Below, piece after piece: positions 9,601 through 16,756 of a stretch of 64,000 nt of DNA. The DNA lies in assembly GCA_963722555.1 (NCBI GenBank), contig CAVRNQ010000007.1, forward strand, positions 2,294,001 through 2,358,000, read 5' to 3'. The notes under the pieces were generated by a model. It saw nothing but the letters and a program-made list of their open reading frames with translations, did no database searches and was not told the origin of the DNA. This stretch comes from Bog-366 sp963722555. GTDB taxonomy: Bacteria; Acidobacteriota; Terriglobia; UBA7540. A program made the position numbers and the translations under genes. Every line of letters starts with the position of its first letter. Positions within the stretch are counted from its first letter, which is position 1.

Positions 9601-10144
9601 CCGGGCTCCCGCTTGGAGCGAAGGAACCTACCCGCGCCACCGCGCGATCGTCTCCAGCATCTACGCCCTGCCGTTCGGGCGCGGCAGGAAGAAGCTGAGC
9701 CACCTGAATCCGGCCGTCGAAGGTCTGGTGGGCGGCTGGTCTGCCAGTTCGATTGTCAACATCACTTCTGGCCAGCCCCTGAACTTCTCGAACGGGAATG
9801 CCTACGTCATGACCGGTGATCCCAGCCAGAATGCTCCCTCGGGATATGGGTTCAACCCTGGCGTATTTGTGAATCTGCCCGCCTATACGCCTTACAACGG
9901 ACCTAAGGTCTTTCCCGGCGTGGACGGGCCCGTTCAGTACAACATCGACGCCCAACTGTCGAAGAGTTTCCGCATCCGGGAGGGCATGAACCTTCAATTC
10001 CGGGTGGAGGCTTACAACCTGACCAATAGCATCGTGTGGGCGCCTGAGGACGCCAGTTTCGGTGACTCCCAGTTTGGGCAAAAGAACCTCGCCCAAAACA
10101 ACATCGGCCGCACGATCCAGTACTCCTTGCGGCTGTCCTTCTGA
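6641..10144 (+). CDS. Oar-like TonB-dependent receptor with carboxypeptidase-regulatory domain
   Basis: The 1167-residue outer-membrane protein has a signal peptide (about residues 1-20, ending SFAQ) and a beta-sandwich carboxypeptidase-regulatory/Cna-B-like domain (about 23-110, GTVQGLVTDSSQAVIVGAKI). A plug domain and a very long 22-strand-type barrel follow, ending in the C-terminal Phe (SLRLSF) recognised by the Bam machinery. This architecture is abundant in Acidobacteriota and usually linked to uptake of polymers or their fragments. No TonB box was identified with certainty. ATG 6641 is chosen because GGAGG (6629-6633) lies 7 nt upstream. A GH20-like enzyme follows after a terminator, suggesting that amino-sugar glycans are the substrate (inference). 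Confidence 0.85.
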   Translation: MMKHLLILTCLASSLGVSFAQDYRGTVQGLVTDSSQAVIVGAKITLLNVNTGVSVTKESNNLGNYRFDFVEPGTYTVIAEVAGFARSIQQNVMVEAKGDITLNFTLKPGHVNESVTVTATAVALQLNTSTKDLTVTRTQLMDLPFQERNPYMAALLDPAVQNNYPAAPAPYHMWQASEMDFGGQTSRQNDVLIDGSSVMIGPKGSYTPSVDGVQEMVVEQVAVDAEYGHSAGGVINLATREGTNTLHGTAFYYGINPSLNAVTNALTRTPSVSRNNIWGGAAGGPIKKNKLFTFGSYEGRIVSSPQSVIMTLPTAAERNGDFSQSLNSNGDLRTIYNPFSTTFDPVTGVATRTPFAGNVITSSLIDPTAAKMLSYIWKPNTTAANIAGADNFRASVGLGTHYWNVSDRTDWNVSDKLRVFGRYSQFNAVNALPDYTGMGSPAEVNGQGGVMASKNLGGDTVYTINPTTVADVRFSYTSFKDNAGVPQNEIGASGLGNLWPNDTWYQSYLDQYGGSIYFPSLNMGGNQFGVSSLYYQQPHSYTLTGKIVKSTGRHNLKGGLETRYQSAFISYPGQMGFNFGPATTSSTFINAPVSVSGDPYATFLLGAPDDSSSTRYVAPAHISAHYYGAYVQDDFKLSRRLTLNLGLRYEYESAPVDAQNHYTRLLDLSAANPTLQANPPQYTADVVALRSQYLGASAATPAPNGQWLFADSSHRTQFDAPTLNFAPRAGIAFRVNDKTVFIAGYGRFLLLNSQVQNGLLSNPGFVGYSATSSILPSQEGVPTTALSNPFPGDNPLQPVVGSSLGVNTNLGNGYGNDWGDGFRVPNYKDGALDRFNLTVERELPGKFRLDISFVATNARHIDSYAWWDSFPANEANPSLFYNTLQGQMYQQYPNPFYHYLTPTQFPGGLRNQATVPLYQLLRPYPQYKEIWESHVPVEGDTVRNFEIRVQRAYANGFSLLGSYLYNHEQSTWWPDAWDFTDGPYYYNRAPAWSEGTYPRHRAIVSSIYALPFGRGRKKLSHLNPAVEGLVGGWSASSIVNITSGQPLNFSNGNAYVMTGDPSQNAPSGYGFNPGVFVNLPAYTPYNGPKVFPGVDGPVQYNIDAQLSKSFRIREGMNLQFRVEAYNLTNSIVWAPEDASFGDSQFGQKNLAQNNIGRTIQYSLRLSF

Positions 10145-10160
10145 TGCTAGGCGATTACTA

Positions 10161-10192
10161 GCGGCCGGCGCCTTGCGCCGGCCGCCCTTTTC
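10161..10192 (+). terminator. rho-independent terminator after TonB receptor
   Basis: A perfect 11-bp stem (GCGGCCGGCGC, 10161-10171, with its complement 10175-10185) has a 3-nt loop and is followed by CCTTTT. It starts 17 nt after the receptor stop codon. Confidence 0.75.
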
Positions 10193-10246
10193 CCAATACG
10201 TGCCATCCGCATTCCACCGAAAAGTGTGCTTTGGCGGGAGTCTTGA

Positions 10247-12724
10247 ATGGCTTCTCACAAGAAGACGGGCGAGTTTGTGCTGGAAGGAAACCGGCAAGGC
10301 CGCGCGGCAACCTATTTCGATTTGCCCCTTAGCCGGCGCGACGCCTTGAAGCTGGGTGCGGCGATGGTGGCCTCGAGCCGGGTTGCGAATTCGCAGCAGG
10401 CAATCGTGGGGTCAGACCTGCGTCCGGCGGGAAGCACTGAACCGAACCGAGAAAGGCGAGGTCCGATTTTAGAGCTGCCGCCTATCTTTCCCAGCCCGCA
10501 ACAAATGGAGATTTCCGGTGTTCCTTTCTTTGTGGATGACGAAACCACGCTATGGCTTCCCACAACCCCCTCCGAAAGCGATCGCGCTCTAGCCCGTTCC
10601 CTCGCTATGGAGATGAGCGACCGATTTGGCTTCACCCTCAGGATCCGGCACTCCGATCGCCTTCCGGAAGCGGGGCGGTTCATACTGCTCGGATCGGTCG
10701 AGAGCCCCTTGGTCCGCCAATACTGCGCGCAGCACCAGTTGCCTCTGACCCCCCAGAATCCTGGTTCCGAGGGTTACGTCCTGCGCGTGGACGAAAGTTC
10801 CGCCCTGGTGGGAGGGAGCGACGCCCGCGGAGCTTTCTACGGGCTGCAATCGCTTCGGCAACTGCTCGCCAAGCAGGAACAACGCGTCACGATTCCCGGC
10901 GCCCGGATTCGGGACTGGCCCGACAAGTCTTTTCGTGGTGTCAAGCTCTTCCTCCCCGGCCGCGGCAGCATCCCATTTTTCAAGCGTTTCGTCGCCGATT
11001 TCATGGCACTTTACAAGTTCAACACGCTCATTGTGGAATTGAACGCCTGCATGCGATTCGACCGCCACCCGGAGTTAAACGCGGGTTGGGTGGAATTTGC
11101 CCGCGACGTAAATCATTGTCGGCGCAACTACCCTCGCGGTCCACTCCACGGAAGAGAACAGAACTCCTCCCACCAGGATTGCTGCGAAGGGAGCTTCTTG
11201 GAGAAGGCGGAGGTTGCGGAACTGGCGGGTTGGGCCGAGCAGAACTACATCGAGTTTGTCCCCGAAATTCCGTCCTTGACCCATGGCTTTTATCTGCTGA
11301 CCCGGCACCAGGACCTGTCGGAAGTGCCGGGTGACGCGTGGCCGGATACCTATTGTCCCTCCAACCCCAAGAGCTACGAGCTTCTCTTCGACGTCATGGA
11401 CGAGTACATCGAGGTGCTCAAGCCGAAGATGATTCACACGGCGCACGACGAATGGTTTGCGCCGTTTGGGCTGTGTTCTAGCTGCCGTGGGAAAGCCCCT
11501 GGAGAGCTCTACGGCAAGGACCTAAGAAAGATTCATGAGCATCTGGCAAGCCAGAACATCCAGATGGCGATTTGGGGTGATTACCTCCTGGAGGGCGTGC
11601 GCGGCGCCGGACTGCAAAAACGCGTGGCGCCTGACGGATGGGCCTATCATGCGCCCGGCGCCCTGACGCCCCACCAGGTGGAAGAGCTGGTTCCCAAGGA
11701 TATCCTGATCTTCAATTGGTTCTGGCACGGAGCAGAACCAGGGCTGCAGAATGAAGTCCAACTGGAGCAATTCGGCTTCAAACAGGTGTACGGCAATATG
11801 GAACCTCACCTGGAGAATTACCACGAGCGCAGCGCGCGGCCCATGATCCTGGGGGGCGCTCCCTCTTCGTGGGCTGCCCCCACCGAATGCAACCTGAGCA
11901 AAGACTTCCTTTTCAGCGTCTTGGGATGCAGCGGAATGCTCTGGTCAAAAAAAGAGTTCAGCAACGACGAGCTCTATCAACTCACACAGAGGCTGATGCC
12001 TGCAGTGCGGCCGCGACTCAGTGGCAAAGTCCCACCCAGCGGGGTCGGCGACCCCGTCGTGCCGCTCGATATTTCTTCGTCCCTCAATGCACCCTCACAG
12101 GAGCCAGCCTTTAGCGTGGACCTCCGCGCGATGGGAGAGGGAAGAATCAGTTCTGGGCCCAGAGTGTTTGAGCTGCCTGGCCGGGACTCTGCCGGTGGCA
12201 AGACGTGCGTCATGGTGGGGACCCGCGGAACGGAACCCAATCTTCTGCCTCGCGAGGTCCCGGGAATCAAGATCGGCCATGATGTCACCAGCTTGATTTT
12301 CTTGCACGCCTGCGCCCGGGCTGCCACTGACAAGGGGGCCTTCCGTGTCATCTGGGACGAGGATGACTCCGCGGATCTCCTCGGCTGGTACGAGGTGGTG
12401 TACGAGGACGGCCTCCCGGAGATTATTCCTATTCGGTATGGCGTGAACATCCTGGAATGGAATTGGATCAAGGGCCAGCCCGCGCGAGCCTATTGTCCTG
12501 CCGCAGATGAAGTCGTTTGTGGACAGGCGCCGGATGGTCCCATTACATTTTTCGCGTACGAGTGGGCAAGTCCTCGCCTCGGAAAGGTCGTCGAGGAGGT
12601 CCGCCTGCATGGGTCCAACCGATTTCGGGGTGCGGTCAAGGGCTTCGAGAATGCGTTCGGGGACGTCATTCCCAACAATGCCGTCATCCTGAAAGCCATC
12701 AGCATGGTTCCGAGGCGGGGATAG
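10247..12724 (+). CDS. exported GH20-like beta-N-acetylhexosaminidase
   Basis: The 825-residue protein carries a Tat-like motif (LSRRDALKLGAAM, residues 28-40) preceded by an unusually long n-region. A GH20b-type domain follows (about 80-220, with FILLGSVES and EGYVLRV), then a TIM barrel from about 228 (SFRGVKLFLPGRG). The catalytic Asp-Glu pair of GH20 enzymes is seen in HTAHDEW (D401-E402). The C-terminal ~250 residues form an extra beta-rich domain. GH20 enzymes remove terminal GlcNAc or GalNAc by substrate-assisted catalysis. A divergent barrel makes the exact specificity uncertain. GGCGGGAG lies 6 nt before the ATG. An 8-bp hairpin (12727-12749, no T-run) follows the stop. Confidence 0.7.
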   Translation: MASHKKTGEFVLEGNRQGRAATYFDLPLSRRDALKLGAAMVASSRVANSQQAIVGSDLRPAGSTEPNRERRGPILELPPIFPSPQQMEISGVPFFVDDETTLWLPTTPSESDRALARSLAMEMSDRFGFTLRIRHSDRLPEAGRFILLGSVESPLVRQYCAQHQLPLTPQNPGSEGYVLRVDESSALVGGSDARGAFYGLQSLRQLLAKQEQRVTIPGARIRDWPDKSFRGVKLFLPGRGSIPFFKRFVADFMALYKFNTLIVELNACMRFDRHPELNAGWVEFARDVNHCRRNYPRGPLHGREQNSSHQDCCEGSFLEKAEVAELAGWAEQNYIEFVPEIPSLTHGFYLLTRHQDLSEVPGDAWPDTYCPSNPKSYELLFDVMDEYIEVLKPKMIHTAHDEWFAPFGLCSSCRGKAPGELYGKDLRKIHEHLASQNIQMAIWGDYLLEGVRGAGLQKRVAPDGWAYHAPGALTPHQVEELVPKDILIFNWFWHGAEPGLQNEVQLEQFGFKQVYGNMEPHLENYHERSARPMILGGAPSSWAAPTECNLSKDFLFSVLGCSGMLWSKKEFSNDELYQLTQRLMPAVRPRLSGKVPPSGVGDPVVPLDISSSLNAPSQEPAFSVDLRAMGEGRISSGPRVFELPGRDSAGGKTCVMVGTRGTEPNLLPREVPGIKIGHDVTSLIFLHACARAATDKGAFRVIWDEDDSADLLGWYEVVYEDGLPEIIPIRYGVNILEWNWIKGQPARAYCPAADEVVCGQAPDGPITFFAYEWASPRLGKVVEEVRLHGSNRFRGAVKGFENAFGDVIPNNAVILKAISMVPRRG

Positions 12725-12818
12725 CCGCCCGCCATTAAGATTGGCGGGCTTGCGAGCGAGCCCAGCAATGCAGGGTCGTGAATTCTTGCTTTTCTGGCAA
12801 ACATTTCTCGTCGTGTGT

Positions 12819-12965
12819 GTAGGGCCACCCCTGGGGTGGCCTAGGCCAGATTTCTCACCACGGAATTGGAAGGGCGGGGTTCAGCCCCGCCGTTCCGGCA
12901 GCCCCCCAAAACCGTCCCAGCGTGGTGAGAAATTCGGCCTAGGCCGGGGCCAACCCCGGCCCTAC
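12819..12965. repeat. long inverted repeat, family F copy 1
   Basis: Two ~45-bp arms face each other. The left arm starts GTAGGGCCACCCCTGGGG and runs through CCTAGGCC into TTTCTCACCACG. The right arm is its imperfect complement, CGTGGTGAGAAATTC, then GGCCTAGGCC and GGCCCTAC. Each arm contains its own GC-rich hairpin. A shortened relative lies at 49169-49222, and the TTTCTCACCACG core recurs near 27128 and 32168. Confidence 0.7.
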
Positions 12966-13024
12966 AAGACCCCCCCGTCATGTTTGGTTGCGGCCAGAGG
13001 CCGCGGTACGCCACATCAATGCTG

Positions 13025-13161
13025 TTCGTAATGGTAAAACCTGCTGGATGCGTCCAACTGTAGACATCACCGGCGAGGTCGTAAGAGTACGGCATGTCCC
13101 AGATCGAAGCGCTGCCACAGTTGTAGGGCGTGCACTGCCAGTAGCCCGTGGGCTGCCCCAT
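13025..13161 (-). pseudogene. Rhs/YD-repeat protein remnant
   Basis: A frame of about 45 codons reads SASIWDMPYSYDLAGDV followed by HPAGFTITNSID, the signature of YD repeats in Rhs-type wall/toxin-delivery proteins (YDLAGNV...T). It begins about 25 nt from the 3' end of the tRNA-Phe gene and runs into repeat sequence after about 13025, with no start or remaining body of a gene. Read as a decayed fragment left near a tRNA. Confidence 0.45.
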
Positions 13162-13185
13162 GGAGTTGTGACTTATTGGAAGGAT

Positions 13186-13261
13186 TGGTGCCGCGGGACG
13201 GAGTTGAACCGCCGACGCCAGCCTTTTCAGGGCTGCGCTCTACCACCTGAGCTACCGCGGC
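13186..13261 (-). tRNA. tRNA-Phe (anticodon GAA), CCA encoded
   Basis: The minus strand folds into a full cloverleaf: 7-bp acceptor stem GCCGCGG/CCGCGGC, D stem GCTC/GAGC, anticodon stem CAGCC/GGCTG with loop CTGAAAA (anticodon GAA), T stem GGCGG/CCGTC with loop TTCAACT, and discriminator A. CCA is encoded at 13188-13186; without CCA the gene is 73 nt (13189-13261). Confidence 0.97.
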
Positions 13262-13459
13262 GCGCGAACGACTTCCACAGACCGGACCCAACGCGATGGC
13301 GAAGCGCTGCCGTCCCAAGTCCGCCAAACCATTCTGCGGCGGATTTGGTTTCCTGTCAAGAATGTGAAAGGTGCGGCAGGGCAGTGGCGCGGCAACTTCG
13401 GTATTTGGTTCGACGAAAGGAATGGCGGGAACCGGGCTGGCGAGGGTTCCGCACGACAA

Positions 13460-13798
13460 TCAAATGCCCCAGTCTTCCGGAGGAAACTCAATTCCCCAGA
13501 AGCGGCGGGCGTCGAGCAGTTCGATCCCGATCTGCCCGGCCTCCCGGGTTCCGGCTCTTCCCATCCACACCACCTGGAACAGCCCGACGTGGCCATGGTC
13601 CAGGGTGTGGACCAAAATGGTCTGGCCCAAAGCGTACGGGCGAGCGGTTCGCAGCGACGCCCCGAACCTGCTGATGCTGAGGGTTTCGGAGTCTTCGCTG
13701 AACTCGTCCCCCTTGAAATCTTTTCCGCTTATCCTAACGCGGCACCGGAACTGAAGCCGCGAGGACCGCCTCTGTTGAGGATAGGGTGTGGTAGCCAT
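13460..13798 (-). CDS. PilZ-domain protein
   Basis: The 112-residue protein is essentially one PilZ domain. The RxxxR element (RRSSR, near residue 11) and the following strand are present. The second c-di-GMP motif, normally (D/N)xSxxG, reads SISRFG, with Ser in place of Asp/Asn, so binding may be weakened. PilZ proteins transmit c-di-GMP signals to motility or export machinery. ATG 13798 is chosen because GGAGG (13806-13810 on the complement) lies 7 nt upstream; a GTG two codons earlier is less likely. It stands alone between tRNA-Phe and the ADOP permease, and a GGDEF protein is encoded at 45 kb. Confidence 0.7.
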   Translation of the reverse strand: MATTPYPQQRRSSRLQFRCRVRISGKDFKGDEFSEDSETLSISRFGASLRTARPYALGQTILVHTLDHGHVGLFQVVWMGRAGTREAGQIGIELLDARRFWGIEFPPEDWGI

Positions 13799-14079
13799 GG
13801 GCACGCCTCCCGCTTCATAGCCCCGGACCTAGCACCGCCTACCTTCACACCAGCTCCGGAGAACCAACTTCCCAGCATTGTCATACCATTGACGGGGCGA
13901 CGGTCTCAAGCAGAATTCTGCGGTGTTGTTTTCACGCGGGGCCTGACCTCGTTGCGGTGCCGGTGGGTCGGCGCCCCGGGCGGCGCGCTGAGGGTATCAT
14001 GAACTGCGGGTGCGTGGCCTTGGGCCCGTCTGTTCCATCCCGCTCAGGCGGGAGGCCCGCTCCCACGACGAGAGCCCGC

Positions 14080-16551
14080 TCACTCCGCTCGCAAGGCCTC
14101 GACCGGGTTTACCGTGGCCGCCCGGCGGGAGGGCAAGTAACTGGCCAGCACGGCAGTCGCGACCAGGCCGAGGGACACGGCGCCATAGGTGACGGGATCG
14201 ACAGGCTTCACTTCGAATAGCAGCGACGACATCAGGCGCATGAGCGGAATGGCGGCGCCGAGGCCGCAGGCAACGCCCACGCCCGTCAGCCACAACGCGT
14301 GCCGAACGAACATCCCGGTGAGTTCCTGATGGCGCGCGCCGAGCGCCACGCGAATGCCGATCTCCCGCCGGCGTTGCGAGACCGAGTAGGCGATGACGCC
14401 GTAGAGGCCCAGCATCCCAAGCAGCAATGCCATACTCCCAGCGACCCCGAGCATGACCAGGGTGAACGAAGTCCGCGCCATCGACCTGTGGTAGAAGTAT
14501 TCGAGGGTGTAAACATCCGCGAGGGGAAGATTACCATCTACTGACCACACCGCCTGCCGGACTTCATGCATAAGGCTCTCCGCGCCGGCACGAGGGGTAC
14601 GGATGGCGAAGGTCAGGGTGCGGCGCACCATGGGCTCTTCGTCCCAGAAATGCCTCATCATGATGGGCCAGATCACCGCGGAGGTAGCTTCCTGATTGAC
14701 ACCATCTTCATGCACATCCGCCACCACGCCGATGATCTCACTCCAGTCGTCCTTGCTGCCAAACCGGATGCGCTTGCCGAGTGCGCCGGCCGGTCCTCCC
14801 CAATACTCGCGCGCCAGGTTTTCAGAAACGAGCACGACGGGCCGCTTGCTGTAAATGTCAGTCCAGGTGAAATCGCGGCCAGTGATGAGCGGGGTGCCCA
14901 GGGTTTGGAAGTAACCGGGCGACACGAACTTGAATTTCCGCAGAGGTGGAAGTTCCCCGTCGGCATAGGTCCGGTCCTGTGCGAAAATCGGATTCCAATT
15001 CAGTTTCCAATCCATGGGGACGCTCGTGCCGAGGCCAACTGAGGAGACGCCCGGGATCGCCGCGACCTTTTGCAGGATCTCCTCCTGCATGCGGACCAAC
15101 CGCTCGGGATCAGGCACCTCTGCCTCGGGGATGCTAAGCGAAAGGGTCTGAACCTCGGCGGGCCTGACGAATCCGGGAGGGACGCGCGTCAAAGCCTGAA
15201 AGGAACGAATCATGAGGCCCGATGAAATGAGCAGCACAAGCGCCAGCGCCACCTGGACGATCACCAAGGTATTTCGCGCGCGATGGCGCTCCCGGCTCTC
15301 GCTTAGCGTCCGCCCACCCTCGCGCAGGCCGGTTCCCAGACGCGCGCCTGCATACTTGAGGACGGGAATAGAACCAAACAGGAGACTGGCAACGCACGCG
15401 ACCCCCAGAGTGAACAGCAACACGGGCACGTCAATACCGATTTCACTGAGGCGCGGCAGACCGGCCGGCGCCATCGCTACGAGGGCGCGCAAGGCGCCAT
15501 AAGCAAGTCCCAACCCCAGGGCGCTACCCATGAGACTGAGGATCAGGCTCTCGAGTAGCAGCTCAGCGGCGATCCGGCCGCGACTGGCCCCTAGAGCGGC
15601 ACGAATGGCCAGTTCCTGCTGGCGCCCTTCGGCTCTGACCAGCAGCAGGTTGGCCACGTTCGCGCAGGCGATCAGCAGCACCAGCCCTATGCTCCCCATG
15701 AGGACCCACAGGAGTTTGCCCACGTCGCCCACCACAACCTGTTTCAACGGCTGCACGTTCGGCCCAATCCGCGCCTCTTCGAGTATTTTGATATTGAAGC
15801 CCGGCGGCGGTGGGAAACTCCGGTTGACGATCGGAAGCATCCGGGTTATGTCGGCATTAACCTCCGCCACGGTGACTCCCGGCTTGACTCTGGCCACGGC
15901 CGGGTAGCTGAAGTCTGCAAGGAAGGTTTTGTCTCGGTCGAACTGAAGGGGCAGGATCAGCGGTGGCGTGTCGTCGTTCAGGAAGTGGAAGCGCTCCGGC
16001 ATCACACCGATGACGGTCCGCGCCTTTCCGTCCACTCGGATGGTTCGCCCCACGATGGACGGATCGCCGCCGAACTTGCGGTGCCAGTAACCAAACGTCA
16101 TCAATACCGTGTCGGGGCTGCCCGGCAAATCATCCGCGCGGTTGAACCAGCGCCCCAGCAGGGGCGGTACGCCTAGAATGGGAAGCATGCCATCTGTAAC
16201 CCGCAAGGCCCCTACCTGCTCGGGTTCCGCCACACCCGTAACGTTTACAGAATCGCCCGTGTACAGGGCAACATCCTGAAAAGTGCGGCCTTGCTCCCGA
16301 TAGATGAAGTACATGGAGGCTGAGGCAGGCAAGTCCTTGATATTGATGCCGGGAGCAGCGTGGTTGACGCCCACTAGCTCCTCCGGGTGGGGGTAAGGCA
16401 AGGGTTTCATCAAGACACCCTCGATGACGCTGAAAACCGCCGTGTTCGCCCCCACGCCCACGCCGAGCATGACCAGCGTAATGATAGTGAAGATCGGCGC
16501 ACGAGCGAACCTGCGGAAGATTTGCCTGAGCTGGCTCCTGAAGGTTTCCAT
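14080..16551 (-). CDS. ADOP-type ABC transporter permease (MacB/FtsX-like, duplicated)
   Basis: The 823-residue protein is the duplicated permease typical of Acidobacteriota ('acidobacterial duplicated orphan permease'). It has an N-terminal membrane helix with VGVGANTAVFSVIEGVLMKPLPYP, a periplasmic MacB-like domain and three membrane helices (VLLIACANVANLLLVRAEGRQQE, given here only as landmark near residue 300-325). It then has a second MacB-like half ending in the FtsX signature YGVIAYSVSQRRREIGIRVALGA region and final helices. No ABC ATPase gene is adjacent, as usual for this family. Function is presumed export or membrane remodelling; substrate is unknown. GGGAGG 7 nt before ATG 16551 decides the start over an upstream frame opening at 16614. 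Confidence 0.85.
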   Translation of the reverse strand: METFRSQLRQIFRRFARAPIFTIITLVMLGVGVGANTAVFSVIEGVLMKPLPYPHPEELVGVNHAAPGINIKDLPASASMYFIYREQGRTFQDVALYTGDSVNVTGVAEPEQVGALRVTDGMLPILGVPPLLGRWFNRADDLPGSPDTVLMTFGYWHRKFGGDPSIVGRTIRVDGKARTVIGVMPERFHFLNDDTPPLILPLQFDRDKTFLADFSYPAVARVKPGVTVAEVNADITRMLPIVNRSFPPPPGFNIKILEEARIGPNVQPLKQVVVGDVGKLLWVLMGSIGLVLLIACANVANLLLVRAEGRQQELAIRAALGASRGRIAAELLLESLILSLMGSALGLGLAYGALRALVAMAPAGLPRLSEIGIDVPVLLFTLGVACVASLLFGSIPVLKYAGARLGTGLREGGRTLSESRERHRARNTLVIVQVALALVLLISSGLMIRSFQALTRVPPGFVRPAEVQTLSLSIPEAEVPDPERLVRMQEEILQKVAAIPGVSSVGLGTSVPMDWKLNWNPIFAQDRTYADGELPPLRKFKFVSPGYFQTLGTPLITGRDFTWTDIYSKRPVVLVSENLAREYWGGPAGALGKRIRFGSKDDWSEIIGVVADVHEDGVNQEATSAVIWPIMMRHFWDEEPMVRRTLTFAIRTPRAGAESLMHEVRQAVWSVDGNLPLADVYTLEYFYHRSMARTSFTLVMLGVAGSMALLLGMLGLYGVIAYSVSQRRREIGIRVALGARHQELTGMFVRHALWLTGVGVACGLGAAIPLMRLMSSLLFEVKPVDPVTYGAVSLGLVATAVLASYLPSRRAATVNPVEALRAE

Positions 16552-16756
16552 GACCCTGCCTCCCGGCGAACACGCCCTTTGGGGCCTGCCCTTTAGCTTG
16601 GACGGAGCCCTCAAAGGTTAATACGCCATGGGGCGAGGGAAGTTCCGTGAATTGTGGCGTGAGACACGGGAGCAATCAGGAAGGTCGTGCCACAGCGGAC
16701 AGACTACGGCGCAGGTTCTGTGGCGGGCGGGTTCTACGGTGACAGAGGAAGCAAGC

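Noticed and set aside
7412..10297. Two long minus-strand frames (456 and 459 codons) opposite the TonB receptor
   Set aside because: Composition rich in Arg, His, Val and Gly, no domain, fully inside the receptor gene: shadows of its codon bias.
1867..12724. Bacteroidetes-type PUL with SusC/SusD
   Set aside because: No SusD-like lipoprotein is present and the receptor is of the Oar/acidobacterial type.
13067..13459. 130-codon minus-strand frame across tRNA-Phe
   Set aside because: Its recognisable stretch (VAQVVERSPEKAGVGGSTP) is a translated tRNA, a common annotation artefact.
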